NCBI GenBank assembly: GCA_016218905.1
Contig: JACRCS010000391.1
Coordinates: 1-20,500, forward strand
Direction of reading: 5' to 3'
DNA length: 20,500 nt
Source of the DNA: Deltaproteobacteria bacterium
GTDB lineage: Bacteria > Desulfobacterota_C > Deferrisomatia > Deferrisomatales > JACRMM01
Positions 1-8,305 of this stretch are shown here, one piece after another. Both the position numbers and the translations under genes were made by a program. The stretch's first letter is position 1. Every line of letters starts with the position of its first letter. Below the pieces are notes generated by a model. That model saw only the letters and a list, made by a program, of their open reading frames with translations, ran no database searches and had not been told where the DNA came from.

Positions 1-1
1 A

Positions 2-160
2 ACTACCCATCGCCTACGGCTCCTGCGGGCCCATGGCATTATCAGGAAGATGCCCCACTCTCATCGCTACGTTCTCACGGCCAAAGGACGCCGAGTCGTG
101 ACGGCGATCATCAATACGCAACATGTTCCAGTCACTAAACGTTTGGACCTCGCAGCATGA
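2..160 (+). CDS. C-terminal fragment of a conserved hypothetical protein, winged-helix-like tail (partial, cut by window edge)
   Basis: The frame is open from the left edge and ends with TGA at 158-160, giving 52 residues with no start inside the window. The peptide contains LRLLRAHGIIRKMPHSHRYV followed by LTAKGRRVVTAII and ends in DLAA. The pattern (basic helix, HGhhRKhPHoHRY, then LTxKGRRVVTAhh) looks like the recognition helix and wing of a winged-helix domain. From memory, similar tails close a family of poorly characterised proteins in soil bacteria; I cannot name the family securely. It converges on the minus-strand gene ending at 302 and is the only credible plus-strand coding signal. 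A decayed remnant is possible, because the rest of the gene is not visible. Confidence 0.6.
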   Translation, partial: TTHRLRLLRAHGIIRKMPHSHRYVLTAKGRRVVTAIINTQHVPVTKRLDLAA

Positions 161-233
161 GAATCTTGATGCAATTTCGGGAAGCTGGAGGTTAGTAGTA
201 CAGAGAAAACAGGTCCTTGGTTCTAAGGTCTTC

Positions 234-260
234 CTCTGTGCCCTCCGTGTCCTCCGTGGT
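234..260. repeat. Three-unit 9-nt tandem array in the convergent gap
   Basis: Three consecutive 9-nt units, CTCTGTGCC, CTCCGTGTC and CTCCGTGGT, lie between the convergent stops at 160 and 302. The rest of 161-301 holds no gene and no clear terminator. The array has the same 9-nt period as the arrays near 5.9, 15.4 and 19.0 kb. Confidence 0.5.
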
Positions 261-301
261 GACGACCGATCTCCGAGCTCTCATGCAAGTCTGCGATTGA
301 A

Positions 302-2635
302 TTACGGATCAGTCCTCGCGCCCTCTCCGGCCCGGCGGCGCAGGAGGGCCTCGAGCACGGCTTCGGGCTTCATCGGGAGCTTGTTCAGGCGGATCCCCAC
401 CGCGTCGTACACTGCGTTGGCGATCGCCGGCGCCGTAGGCACGAGACCGGGCTCTCCGATTCCCTTGGCGCCAAAGGGCCCCTGTTCGTCGTTCGTCTCG
501 ATGATCACGGTCTCCACGGACAGCGCGTCCATGGCCGTCAGGATCTTGTAGTCTCTGAAGTTGGGGTTCAGGAGCCTCCCCGCATCAAAGATCATCTCCT
601 CGGAGAGCGAGAAGCCGATCCCCTGCAACACGGCTCCGTAGAGCTGTCCCTTCAGGAGAAGAGGATTCAGGGCTTTGCCCACGTCGTGGGCGGCAACATA
701 CTTGACGATCTCGACGTGGCCGGTCTCGGTATCTACCTCGACCTCGACGCCGTGGCATCCCCAGACGTAGGCGCACGAGTTGTTTCCTCTCAAGTCCTTG
801 TCGAGCGGCTCGTTCGCCGGTTCGAAGTAATGAGCGGCCGCGAACATCCTGTTTCCAGAGGTCGAGAAGTGCGCCTTGCGAACGACCTTCGCGAAGGGCA
901 TCGACTTCGATGGGTCCTCGAGGCAGAACACCTTCCCGCCTCGAAGCTCGAGGAGCTCCCTGGGAGCCTCGAGCTCCTGTTCCGCGAACGCCAGGATCTG
1001 CTCACGGATGATCTTCGCGGCTCCCAGGGCGGAGTTGCCCGCCACGAAGGAGGAACGGGAAGCGTGCACTCCCGCGTCCCAGGGGCAGGTGTCGGTGTCA
1101 CCGGCCACCACCGTGATGTCGCCGACGTCGATGCCGAGCGTCTCCCCGACGATCTGGCTCAGGATCGTGTCGAGCCCCTGACCGATGTCCATGGAGCCCG
1201 TGAAGACCTGCACCTTCCCGTAGTCGTCCACGTTGATGAAGGTCCCGCAGCCGTCCGACTTGTAGATCTTCGCGCCGCCGCCCACGTGCATCATGCTGGC
1301 CAAGCCCCGGCCGCGGGCCTTCCGCCCCCGGACCTCCCGGGGACCCTCCTGAGCGCCGCTCCAGCCCAATCCTTTCTCGACCGCGGCGAGACACTCCGCG
1401 TGCCCGCAGGTGGTGATCCGGGCACCCTGGGGCGTGGTCTCTCCCGGGAGGTTGAGGTTCCGCCGGCGCATCTCCAGGGGATCGATGCCCGCCTTGGCCG
1501 CGAGTTCGTCGAGGTTCGCTTCGATCGCGAACGTCACCTGGGGGTTGCCGTACCCCCGCATGGCCTGGGCATAAGTGTTGTTCGTGAACACGCACGTGGC
1601 CTCGAAGCTCACGTTTGCGACGCGGTAGAGACTCGTAGCGGGCAGGAGCATCACGTTCGGGGTCGTCGCGCCCCAAGAGGTGTGCGCCCCGTTGTCGAGC
1701 ACCATGGAGATCGCCCGGAAGGTCAATCTGCCGTCGGCGTCGCAGCCCTGGCGCACGCGGATCCGCGCGGGCTGTCTCGGCGAGGTCGCGAAGAACTCCT
1801 GCTCGCGGTCGAAGACGATCTTCACCGGCTTTCGCGTCCGGTGCGCGAGGAGGATCGCGATGTACTCGTGGGCATAGGTGTCGAGCTTCGACCCGAAGCC
1901 GCCGCCGATCGCGGCGTTTACGACCCGAACCCGGCCCTCGACCCCCATGGCTGTCAAGGCTTCCTGGTAGTCGCTCTTGGCGAGGCTCGGGATCTGGGTG
2001 TTGGAGTAGATCGTGAGGTTGTCTCGGGTGTCGAAGCTCGCGATGCAGCCGGAGGTCCCGAGGCAGCAGTGGGTGACCCAGCCCGTCTCGTAGTCTCCTT
2101 CGGCCACGAACGCGGAGACCTCCTCCGCCTCTCTGACGTTGCCGGACTCGAACTTCCACGGCAGGCGCAGCCGGTTGTCCCGGAGCGGCTTTCCCCGAGC
2201 ATCCCTCTCGTAGAGAAGGGGGGCCTCGGGCTCCAGGGCCTCGAGGGGATCGAAGACCGCCGGGAGGTCTTCGTAAACGACCCGGATCTTCGCGAGAGCC
2301 TCGGCAGCGGCTTCCTCGCTCGTCGCGGCGACGGCGGCCAGCTCGTCGCGGTACTGGCGAACGCGGTCCTTCTTCAGGGCCGTGTTGTCCTTGAGAAAGC
2401 CGAAGCGGACCTCCGGAGTGTTGTACCCGGTGACCACCGCCCTCACCCCCGGTACCTTCTCCGCCTCGCTCGTGTCGATCTCCCGGATGCCGGCGCTGGG
2501 CCGATCGGCATACAGGATCTTCCCGAAGAGCATCCCGGGCACGCTCAGATCGTGAATGTACACGGTCCTTCCGGTGACCTTCTCGGCCGCGTCGACTTTG
2601 GAAACCGGCCTGCCCACCAAACTCAGCTCAGCCAT
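302..2635 (-). CDS. Molybdenum hydroxylase large (Mo-cofactor) subunit, xanthine dehydrogenase family, copy 1
   Basis: A 777-residue protein with the usual length and domain order of molybdopterin-binding subunits: an N-terminal a/b hammerhead (about 15-130) and then the Mo-cofactor domains. Visible motifs are GGGFGSK at 244-250, AMRGYGNPQ at 358-366, GQG at 485-487 (Gln in the position that contacts the Mo oxo ligand in xanthine oxidase) and GAKGIGE ending at Glu728, the expected catalytic base. The family hydroxylates or oxidises N-heterocycles, aldehydes or acyl-CoAs in a complex with FAD and 2Fe-2S subunits; the substrate cannot be read from sequence. The ATG is preceded by AGAGGTG and overlaps the CoA ligase stop by 8 nt, so translation is probably coupled. 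No FAD or 2Fe-2S gene lies beside it; the only set in the window is about 9 kb upstream. Confidence 0.92.
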   Translation of the reverse strand: MAELSLVGRPVSKVDAAEKVTGRTVYIHDLSVPGMLFGKILYADRPSAGIREIDTSEAEKVPGVRAVVTGYNTPEVRFGFLKDNTALKKDRVRQYRDELAAVAATSEEAAAEALAKIRVVYEDLPAVFDPLEALEPEAPLLYERDARGKPLRDNRLRLPWKFESGNVREAEEVSAFVAEGDYETGWVTHCCLGTSGCIASFDTRDNLTIYSNTQIPSLAKSDYQEALTAMGVEGRVRVVNAAIGGGFGSKLDTYAHEYIAILLAHRTRKPVKIVFDREQEFFATSPRQPARIRVRQGCDADGRLTFRAISMVLDNGAHTSWGATTPNVMLLPATSLYRVANVSFEATCVFTNNTYAQAMRGYGNPQVTFAIEANLDELAAKAGIDPLEMRRRNLNLPGETTPQGARITTCGHAECLAAVEKGLGWSGAQEGPREVRGRKARGRGLASMMHVGGGAKIYKSDGCGTFINVDDYGKVQVFTGSMDIGQGLDTILSQIVGETLGIDVGDITVVAGDTDTCPWDAGVHASRSSFVAGNSALGAAKIIREQILAFAEQELEAPRELLELRGGKVFCLEDPSKSMPFAKVVRKAHFSTSGNRMFAAAHYFEPANEPLDKDLRGNNSCAYVWGCHGVEVEVDTETGHVEIVKYVAAHDVGKALNPLLLKGQLYGAVLQGIGFSLSEEMIFDAGRLLNPNFRDYKILTAMDALSVETVIIETNDEQGPFGAKGIGEPGLVPTAPAIANAVYDAVGIRLNKLPMKPEAVLEALLRRRAGEGARTDP

Positions 2636-3971
2636 TCAGCACCTCTGCGGCGGCCCGCTCGGCTTCGAGGATACTGGACCGGCGATCGATCACCCGCTTG
2701 GATTTCCTCTCGCTCCTCGGCAGAGCTTCGTAGTCCAGGATCTCGACCGCGGCAGTCACCATGATTCGACTCTTGATCTTGTCCTGCACTTCCTTTGCGA
2801 CGCGTGCGTCGCTGGCGGGATCCCCGTCACGGCGGCGCTCCACGCGAACGGTCATGTAGTCCCGCAAGCCGCGGCGCTCCAGCAGCACGTTGTACTCGCT
2901 CGAAACGTCCGGGATCCCGGAGAGCACCTCGTCGATCTGGCCGGGGTAGATGTTGGTCGCCTTGAAGATGATCATGTCGTCGCTTCGGCCGAGGATCCGG
3001 TCGTGGCGAGGCATCACGGACCCGCACGCACACGGTCCCGGAAAGAAGCGGTTCAGATCGCGGGTGCGGTAGCGCACGAGGGGCGATCCCTCCTTCCTGA
3101 GCGTCGTCACGACCATCTCGCCGGTCTCGCCCTCCGGCACCGGCTCGAGCGTGGCGGGATCGAGGATCTCCAGGATGTAGCAGTCGGCCCAGTAGTGGAT
3201 GCCGCTGTGCTGCCGGCAGTCGATGCCGGCGCCGGGGCCGTACAGCTCGGTCATGCCGGTGATGTCGTGAACGTGCTCGGCACCGAAGAGCTCCCGGATC
3301 CGTTCGCGCATGGCTTCGCTCGTCCGCTCCGAACCCATGATGACGGTGCGGACCGCGATCTTGTCGCGCAGGTTGCGGCGTTCGATCTCTTCGCCGAGCA
3401 GCAGCGACATGCTCGCCGTGCTGGTGAAGACCGTCGCCTGAAGGTCTTCGAGGAGCTCGCACTGGATCTCGAGCTGTCCTCCGCCGATCGGGATGGCCAT
3501 GGCCCCGGCCTCCTCGATGGCGGCCTGGAACCCTACCCCTGCCGTCCACAAGCCGTACCCGTTCGCGTTCTGGACGCGATCACCGGGTCCGACTCCCGCC
3601 GTCCGGAAACACCTCGCGAAGAAGCGCGCCCACTCCGCGACGTCGTTTCGCGTGTAGGCGAGCACCTTCCTCTTTCCGGTGGTGCCGGAGGAGGAATGCA
3701 CGCGGGCCACGTCTTTGATCGGGACGCTGAGCAGGGGGAGGGGGTAGCCGTCCCGCAGGTCGCTCGCGGTGGTGAAGGGGAGTCTCCGGAGGTCGTCCAG
3801 CGTCCGGATCTGCTCGGGCTCCACCCCGGCTTCGTCGAACCGCTTCCGATAGAAGTCGCTTCCCTCGTAGCAGTGCCTCACGGTCCACTGCAGGCCGCGC
3901 AGCTGCACGCTGTGCAACTGCTCCTTACTGGTTACCTCGACCATCGCCGGCTTGCTCGTCCGCGTGTCCAT
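2628..3971 (-). CDS. Phenylacetate-CoA ligase (PaaK) family AMP-forming acyl/aryl-CoA ligase
   Basis: A 447-residue adenylate-forming enzyme that should activate a carboxylic acid with ATP to acyl-AMP and then to the CoA thioester. Motifs seen: P-loop-like SSSGTTGKRK (93-102), GMTELYGPG (239-247), YRTRD (301-305), the hinge GRSDDMI (328-334) and a C-terminal PRSERKSKR where the catalytic Lys is expected. The length matches PaaK-type ligases (about 430-440). I chose the ATG at 3971; an in-frame GTG at 4001 would add ten Gly/Ser/Arg-rich residues unlike the family. The spacing from hyuB (about 190 nt) suggests the same transcript, and the stop overlaps the next gene by 8 nt. The acid substrate is unknown; an aromatic or heteroaromatic acid fits the neighbouring molybdenum hydroxylases but is inference. 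Confidence 0.9.
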   Translation of the reverse strand: MDTRTSKPAMVEVTSKEQLHSVQLRGLQWTVRHCYEGSDFYRKRFDEAGVEPEQIRTLDDLRRLPFTTASDLRDGYPLPLLSVPIKDVARVHSSSGTTGKRKVLAYTRNDVAEWARFFARCFRTAGVGPGDRVQNANGYGLWTAGVGFQAAIEEAGAMAIPIGGGQLEIQCELLEDLQATVFTSTASMSLLLGEEIERRNLRDKIAVRTVIMGSERTSEAMRERIRELFGAEHVHDITGMTELYGPGAGIDCRQHSGIHYWADCYILEILDPATLEPVPEGETGEMVVTTLRKEGSPLVRYRTRDLNRFFPGPCACGSVMPRHDRILGRSDDMIIFKATNIYPGQIDEVLSGIPDVSSEYNVLLERRGLRDYMTVRVERRRDGDPASDARVAKEVQDKIKSRIMVTAAVEILDYEALPRSERKSKRVIDRRSSILEAERAAAEVLNG

Positions 3972-4092
3972 TGTAGCCGCCTCTCGTGGGGAGCCCCCCA
4001 CCCTAGCCTGGTCGCTCCCGCGCCTCCTGCGTGATCGTTCCCGCCCCTCCTGGGCTCCACGATCCGCCCACCTCGTGAGAGCGTGCGCGACC

Positions 4093-4111
4093 CGAGGACA
4101 TCCTGTCCTCG
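4093..4111 (-). other. Stem-loop in the hyuB-ligase gap
   Basis: Perfect 8-bp inverted repeat CGAGGACA / TGTCCTCG with a TCC loop, 48 nt after the hyuB stop. No T-run follows on the minus strand, so it is not a classic intrinsic terminator. A second, weaker stem (CCCCTT / AAGGGG, 4135-4150) lies nearer the stop. Nothing else is seen in 3972-4158. Confidence 0.4.
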
Positions 4112-4158
4112 TCCCCTGCCCATCACTTCCCCCTCCCCTTGCGGAAGGGGGATCTACG

Positions 4159-5895
4159 TCAGGAGCGCAGCCGGGCGGTAGCTGCCTCGCCGACGGTCCA
4201 GGTCTCCGGATCGATGACGACGCCGTATTCCTCTCTCGCGGTCTGGAGCGAGACCACGCCGTTTCGGACGTCCTTGACTACTTTCTCGACGCTACGGCTG
4301 CGCGGGTCCCCCCAGCCGCCGCCGCCCCCCGCGTGCTGCACGTAGAGGGTTCCGGCCGGCACGCCGCCCACCATGTCCTTCGTCGTACAGGTGTACTCCG
4401 TCCCGTCCGGGTAGCGCAGACGGATCGAGTTGAGCGACCCCGCTCCCCCGCCCATGGCGCCGTAAGAAGGCTCCACGTCGCCGTCCCCGAAGGTCACGAC
4501 CGAGAGCCCCTCGCCGCCGTAAAGGATCTCCGTCTCCGTCCCGAGCCCTCCCCGCCACTGTCCCGCGCCGGCCGAGTCCTGCAGGTACTCGTGTTTGAGG
4601 AGCACGTGCGGGGTCTGCTGCTCGAAGCTCTCGTAGTCCTGGTCGAGCACGCCTCCGGACGTGTCGATCATCCCGATGTGATCGTAGCCGTCGCAGCCCT
4701 TGATGGCGCCGGAGCCTCCCTTCTGGCCGACGAAACAGATATCGACGAAGGTCGCGTTGTCTTTCCTCGGGTCCGTTCCGGTGCTCAAGCTACAGAGGCA
4801 CTCGTTCCACTCGGCGGTGACCCGATCGGGAATGACGGGCCCGAGCGCGCGCATGATCGCGTCGGCGTTGTTGGGGCAGAGGTGATTTCCGAAGGTGGTC
4901 GCGGCCGGGTACGCGGCGTTCAGGATCGTCCCCTTGGGGATCGTCAGTGTGATCGGGCGGACCATGCCTTCGTTGTGGGGCAGGTTCGGATTGACCATCT
5001 GCAGGAGGGTCAGGATGGCGGCCGACGCGCTCGAGGTGAAGGTGCCGTTCACGAACCCGGGCGTCTGCGGGTCGGTGCCCGTGTAGTCGAAGTGGATGGA
5101 GCCGTCCTTGGCCGTGATGGCGACCCGGATCGTGTACCGTGAGTTCGGGGTCTGGCCGTCGAAGAAGACGGTCGACTCCCCGCGATACGTCCCGTCCGGG
5201 ATGCACCGGATCTCCTGACGCATCATCTTCTCGGTCGCGTCGAAGAGGTGCTCCTTGTGCGCCTCGAAAACCTCCCGCCCGTAGCGCTCCAGGATCCGGA
5301 GCACGCCCCGCTCGCCGACGACGCAGGAGCCGATCTCGGCCCGCATGTCCTCCTCGACGATGTCGAGCCGGATGTTGGCGAAGATGAACTCCCAGACGTC
5401 CTTCCGGAGCGTCCCCTTCTCGTAGACCTTCACGGGCGGGATGCGGAGCGCCTCTTGCCACACCTCGGTCGCCTTGGGGTTGTAGCCGCCCCGGACCGCC
5501 CCTCCGATGTCGGCCTGGTGCCCCTTGCACGCGGCCCAGGCGGCGAGCTTCCCCTCGAAGAAGATGGGCTTGTAGACGGCGACGTCGTTGTTCTGGTTGC
5601 CCATGCTGAAGACGTCGTTGTGGAAGATGACGTCTCCCGGGTGCACGTCGTCTCCGAAGTACTCGATGATGTACTTGCACACGGGGGCCAGGCTGAAGGC
5701 CAGGATGGGGAGATTCTCCGTCTGTTCCAGCATGTTGCCGTGCGCGTCGTAGAGGCCGGTCACGAAGTCCTTCGCCTCGCAGAGAATCGGGGACCGGGTG
5801 GTCCGCGTCATGGCGATGCTCATCTCTTCCGTGATGCTCTTCAGCCTGCGCTGCAGGATGGAAACAAGGACTTTGTCGATGGTGGTCTCAGGCAG
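4159..5895 (-). CDS. hyuB: Hydantoinase B / oxoprolinase family subunit (HyuB), apparent CTG start
   Basis: The family forms the second subunit or half of ATP-dependent hydantoinases, 5-oxoprolinases and acetone/acetophenone carboxylases, acting with HyuA. Features typical of HyuB include TRTTRSPILCEAKDF near the N-terminus, GDVIFHNDVFSMGNQNNDV, KGHQADIGG, a Gly-rich GQWRGGLGTETEI stretch and GGGGGWGDP near the end. The first ATG (5823) would lose the usual N-terminal helix. The frame is open for 24 more codons and encodes PETTIDKVLVSILQRRLKS and ITEE, the expected family start region. That extension holds no ATG, GTG or TTG; a CTG at 5895-5893 sits 6 nt after GGAGG (5906-5902). I therefore call 578 residues from CTG. 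It follows hyuA by 78 nt, a gap filled mostly by an inverted 9-nt array. Confidence 0.9.
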   Translation of the reverse strand: MPETTIDKVLVSILQRRLKSITEEMSIAMTRTTRSPILCEAKDFVTGLYDAHGNMLEQTENLPILAFSLAPVCKYIIEYFGDDVHPGDVIFHNDVFSMGNQNNDVAVYKPIFFEGKLAAWAACKGHQADIGGAVRGGYNPKATEVWQEALRIPPVKVYEKGTLRKDVWEFIFANIRLDIVEEDMRAEIGSCVVGERGVLRILERYGREVFEAHKEHLFDATEKMMRQEIRCIPDGTYRGESTVFFDGQTPNSRYTIRVAITAKDGSIHFDYTGTDPQTPGFVNGTFTSSASAAILTLLQMVNPNLPHNEGMVRPITLTIPKGTILNAAYPAATTFGNHLCPNNADAIMRALGPVIPDRVTAEWNECLCSLSTGTDPRKDNATFVDICFVGQKGGSGAIKGCDGYDHIGMIDTSGGVLDQDYESFEQQTPHVLLKHEYLQDSAGAGQWRGGLGTETEILYGGEGLSVVTFGDGDVEPSYGAMGGGAGSLNSIRLRYPDGTEYTCTTKDMVGGVPAGTLYVQHAGGGGGWGDPRSRSVEKVVKDVRNGVVSLQTAREEYGVVIDPETWTVGEAATARLRS

Positions 5896-5906
5896 TTCCG
5901 GCCTCC
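5893..5906 (-). promoter_or_regulatory. Ribosome binding site and CTG start of hyuB
   Basis: On the minus strand GGAGG (5906-5902), then 6 nt, then CTG (5895-5893). No canonical start codon lies in frame between the upstream in-frame TGA (5921-5919) and the ATG at 5823, and the 24 codons between CTG and that ATG encode the conserved HyuB N-terminus. This Shine-Dalgarno sequence decides the start. Confidence 0.6.
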
Positions 5907-5920
5907 GTTCGCACGTTCAT

Positions 5921-5957
5921 CGGACCGATCCGACCCATCCGACCGATGGGTCGGATC
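5921..5957. repeat. 9-nt array that reverses strand, 13-bp hairpin between hyuA and hyuB
   Basis: Four 9-nt units (CGGACCGAT, CCGACCCAT, CCGACCGAT, GGGTCGGAT) run from 5921 to 5956; the last is in reversed orientation. This creates a perfect 13-bp inverted repeat, GATCCGACCCATC (5927-5939) and GATGGGTCGGATC (5945-5957), with a 5-nt loop. It lies between the hyuA stop and the hyuB ribosome binding site. No T-run follows, so it looks more like an intercistronic stabiliser or attenuator, or a mobile repeat, than an intrinsic terminator. Confidence 0.75.
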
Positions 5958-5973
5958 CGACAGCCCGAGCCTC

Positions 5974-8076
5974 TCAACCCAGCACGCGTTTCAGGACCTC
6001 ATCCTCCCGCTCCGGAACGTACAGCGTGTAGGTTCCGAACTTGTCCACGATGACCCGAAACTCGGGCGTCACGAAGGTGGAGGTGTTGACCTGTTCGATG
6101 ACGCAGGGACCTGCCATGCGGTTTCCGAACCGGAGCTTCATCCCGTCGAAGACGTTCACCTCCTGGAAGAACTTCTCCGACGGCAGGTACACCTTGCGCC
6201 TCCCCTTCAGAGCCGGAGAAGGGTCCTCGCCGGCGTGGGGTTCCGGAGAGAGGCTCGGCTTGTCGGTACGTCCCACGGCCGTGAGCCGCATGTTCAGGAG
6301 CTCGACCGGCGTCCCCTTGTCCTCCAGGGAGTAGCCGTAGAGGGCGTCGTGCTGGGGATGGAACTTCTTCGCCAGGACGGCGGGATCGGCCCCAAGCGCC
6401 TCGTCCCACGTGATCTCCACGCCCACTTCGTGGTACTGGCGCACGTACCGGAGATCCAGCGTCAGATGGGACGCCACCCGGTCCCCGGGGATCCCCTCGT
6501 CAGCCAGGATCCGCAGGCCGTCGTCCCTCATCTCGTGGAACAGTCGGCGAAAGCGCTCCCGGTCCATCTGGTCGAGGCGCGTCGGGTACGTCTTCACGAA
6601 GTCGTGCTGGAGCTCCGAGCGCAGCATGCCCGCAGCGCAGAAGATGGAGGACTCCCGGGGGATGAGGATGATCGGGATCCCGAGCTCGAGCGCGATGCAG
6701 CAGGCGTGGTTCGGGCCCGCGCCGCCCGCCGTGACCAGCGGGAAGTCGCGCGGGTCGTAGCCGTTGTTCACCGCGATCTCCCGGACCGCCGCGGCCATGG
6801 AGACGTTGATCACGTCGTACATCCCGGCAGCCGCTTCTGCCACGCTGAGGCCGAGGGGCGCGGCCACCTTCTCCGCGATCGCCTTCTCGGCTGCCGCTAG
6901 GTCCAGCGGGATCCTTCCGCCGGCGAAGTAGTCGGCGTTCAGGTAACCCAGCACCAGGTCGGCGTCCGAGCAGGCGGGGAGCTCCCCTCCCCGGCCGTAA
7001 CACGCCGGGCCCGGGTCAGCGCCCGCGCTCTGGGGCCCCATGCGCAGGAGGCCGCCCTCGTCGATCCAGCCGATGGAGCCGCCGCCCGCTCCGATGGTGA
7101 CGACGTTGAGCATGGGCAGGCTGATGCGGAGCCGGCTGATGTCGCCCTCGGTGGTGGTGAGGGGCTTTCCGTCCTTCACCAGGGCGACGTCGAAGCTCGT
7201 GCCCCCCATGTCGCAGGTGATGCAGTCCCGGTAGCCCTGGCCCTCGGAGAAGGCGAGGCCGGCCACCGGGCCGCCGGCCGGCCCGGAGAGGAGCGTCATC
7301 GCGGGGCGCGCTTCGGCGAACTCGGGCGAGATGACGCCGCCGTTGGAGGCCATGATCAGGAGGATGTTCTCGTAGCGCAGGTCCTTGAGCTTGCGCACCA
7401 GGTTCGTCAGGTAGCGCCTGAGGACGGGCCCCACGTAGGCATTGAGCGCCGTCGTCGAGACGCGGTCGTAGAACCGGATGGCCGGGATCACTTCCGTCGA
7501 GACCGAGACGAACGCCTCGGGCAGGGCCTCCCGAACCAGGGCCGCGACCCGCTCCTCGTGGGCGGGATTCGCGAAGGAGTTCATGAAGCAGACGGCCACC
7601 GCCTCGACGTTCTCCTTACGGAGCGTCTCGAGCCCCTCCTTCACGGAGAACTCGTCGAGCGGCGTGATCGTGTTGCCGGCGTAGTCCAGGCGCTCCGTGA
7701 CGGGCAGGCGCAGGTAGCGCTCCACGACCGGCTGGGCGTTTCGGTACCGGTTGTTGTACTGCTCCTCGCGGATTCCCCGGCGCATCTCCAGGGCGTCCCG
7801 CAGGCCCCTGGTCGTCAGCAACCCGGTCTTGGCACCCCGATAGGTGAGGGTCGCGTTCGTCGTCACGGTCGTGCCGTGTACGATCGTGGTGACCTCTTTC
7901 AGGAACTGCTGGGTGGTGACGCCCCGGTCCCTCGCCATCTCTTCCATCCCCTGGATCGTGGCGATGGAGGGGTCTTTCGGGGTCGAGAGCACCTTGTAGA
8001 TGTAGCTCGCCCCATCGTCGCGGGTGAGGAGGAAGTCGGTAAAGGTTCCTCCGACGTCGATACCGATTTTGTACAT
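5974..8076 (-). CDS. hyuA: Hydantoinase A / oxoprolinase family subunit (HyuA)
   Basis: A 700-residue ATP-binding subunit of the hydantoinase/oxoprolinase/acetone-carboxylase superfamily, with an actin-like ATPase fold. Motifs: phosphate-binding DVGGTFTD (7-14), HGTT (67-70), a second nucleotide motif DMGGTSFDV (289-297), GAGGGS (329-334) and SAGADPGPACYG (350-361). These enzymes use ATP to phosphorylate a cyclic amide or a ketone/enol before ring opening or carboxylation. The sequence does not say which; without a third small subunit nearby, hydantoinase-like and carboxylase-like roles both stay open. The ATG has GGAG 5 nt upstream and directly abuts a 7-nt repeat array. hyuB follows 78 nt downstream, the standard pair order. 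A candidate promoter lies about 230 nt upstream. Confidence 0.93.
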   Translation of the reverse strand: MYKIGIDVGGTFTDFLLTRDDGASYIYKVLSTPKDPSIATIQGMEEMARDRGVTTQQFLKEVTTIVHGTTVTTNATLTYRGAKTGLLTTRGLRDALEMRRGIREEQYNNRYRNAQPVVERYLRLPVTERLDYAGNTITPLDEFSVKEGLETLRKENVEAVAVCFMNSFANPAHEERVAALVREALPEAFVSVSTEVIPAIRFYDRVSTTALNAYVGPVLRRYLTNLVRKLKDLRYENILLIMASNGGVISPEFAEARPAMTLLSGPAGGPVAGLAFSEGQGYRDCITCDMGGTSFDVALVKDGKPLTTTEGDISRLRISLPMLNVVTIGAGGGSIGWIDEGGLLRMGPQSAGADPGPACYGRGGELPACSDADLVLGYLNADYFAGGRIPLDLAAAEKAIAEKVAAPLGLSVAEAAAGMYDVINVSMAAAVREIAVNNGYDPRDFPLVTAGGAGPNHACCIALELGIPIILIPRESSIFCAAGMLRSELQHDFVKTYPTRLDQMDRERFRRLFHEMRDDGLRILADEGIPGDRVASHLTLDLRYVRQYHEVGVEITWDEALGADPAVLAKKFHPQHDALYGYSLEDKGTPVELLNMRLTAVGRTDKPSLSPEPHAGEDPSPALKGRRKVYLPSEKFFQEVNVFDGMKLRFGNRMAGPCVIEQVNTSTFVTPEFRVIVDKFGTYTLYVPEREDEVLKRVLG

Positions 8077-8086
8077 GGATGCTCCG

Positions 8087-8216
8087 CAGTTTTCAGTTTT
8101 CAGTTCTCAGTTAAACAATGAACCGACAGCTGGTTCGTTCCGGCCCTTGTCAGTCTTCAGGGCTCCGGCCCCTGATTCTTCCCCAAGAACTGACAACTGA
8201 TGACTGACAACTGAAC
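8087..8216. repeat. Inverted pair of 7-nt arrays in the hyuA leader
   Basis: The left array has units CAGTTTT, CAGTTTT, CAGTTCT and CAGTT (8087-8112). The right array has ACTGACA, ACTGATG, ACTGACA and ACTGAAC (8189-8216). The right array read on the minus strand is CAGT-based like the left one, so the two are inverted relative to each other across about 76 nt. On the hyuA transcript repeated CAGUU can pair with repeated AACUG. The left array ends within a few bases of the hyuA Shine-Dalgarno sequence (8085-8082), so folding could affect translation. Confidence 0.6.
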
Positions 8217-8305
8217 AACCCAAACCGCGGCGCTCGTTTCCCTTAGGCGCACCGCCGCCGCTCGCGGGGCCATCAGCTTTTCCACTTTGTCTCTTAGTGC
8301 TGAGT

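Noticed and set aside
686..2764. Long plus-strand open frame opposite the Mo subunit and ligase
   Set aside because: Its translation is rich in Arg, Gly, Val, Asp and His with no family motif, typical of the antisense of a GC-rich gene; the minus strand carries clear conserved motifs.
5248..6900. Plus-strand open frame spanning parts of hyuB and hyuA and the gap between them
   Set aside because: It crosses two well-supported minus-strand genes and a repeat array and shows no domain.
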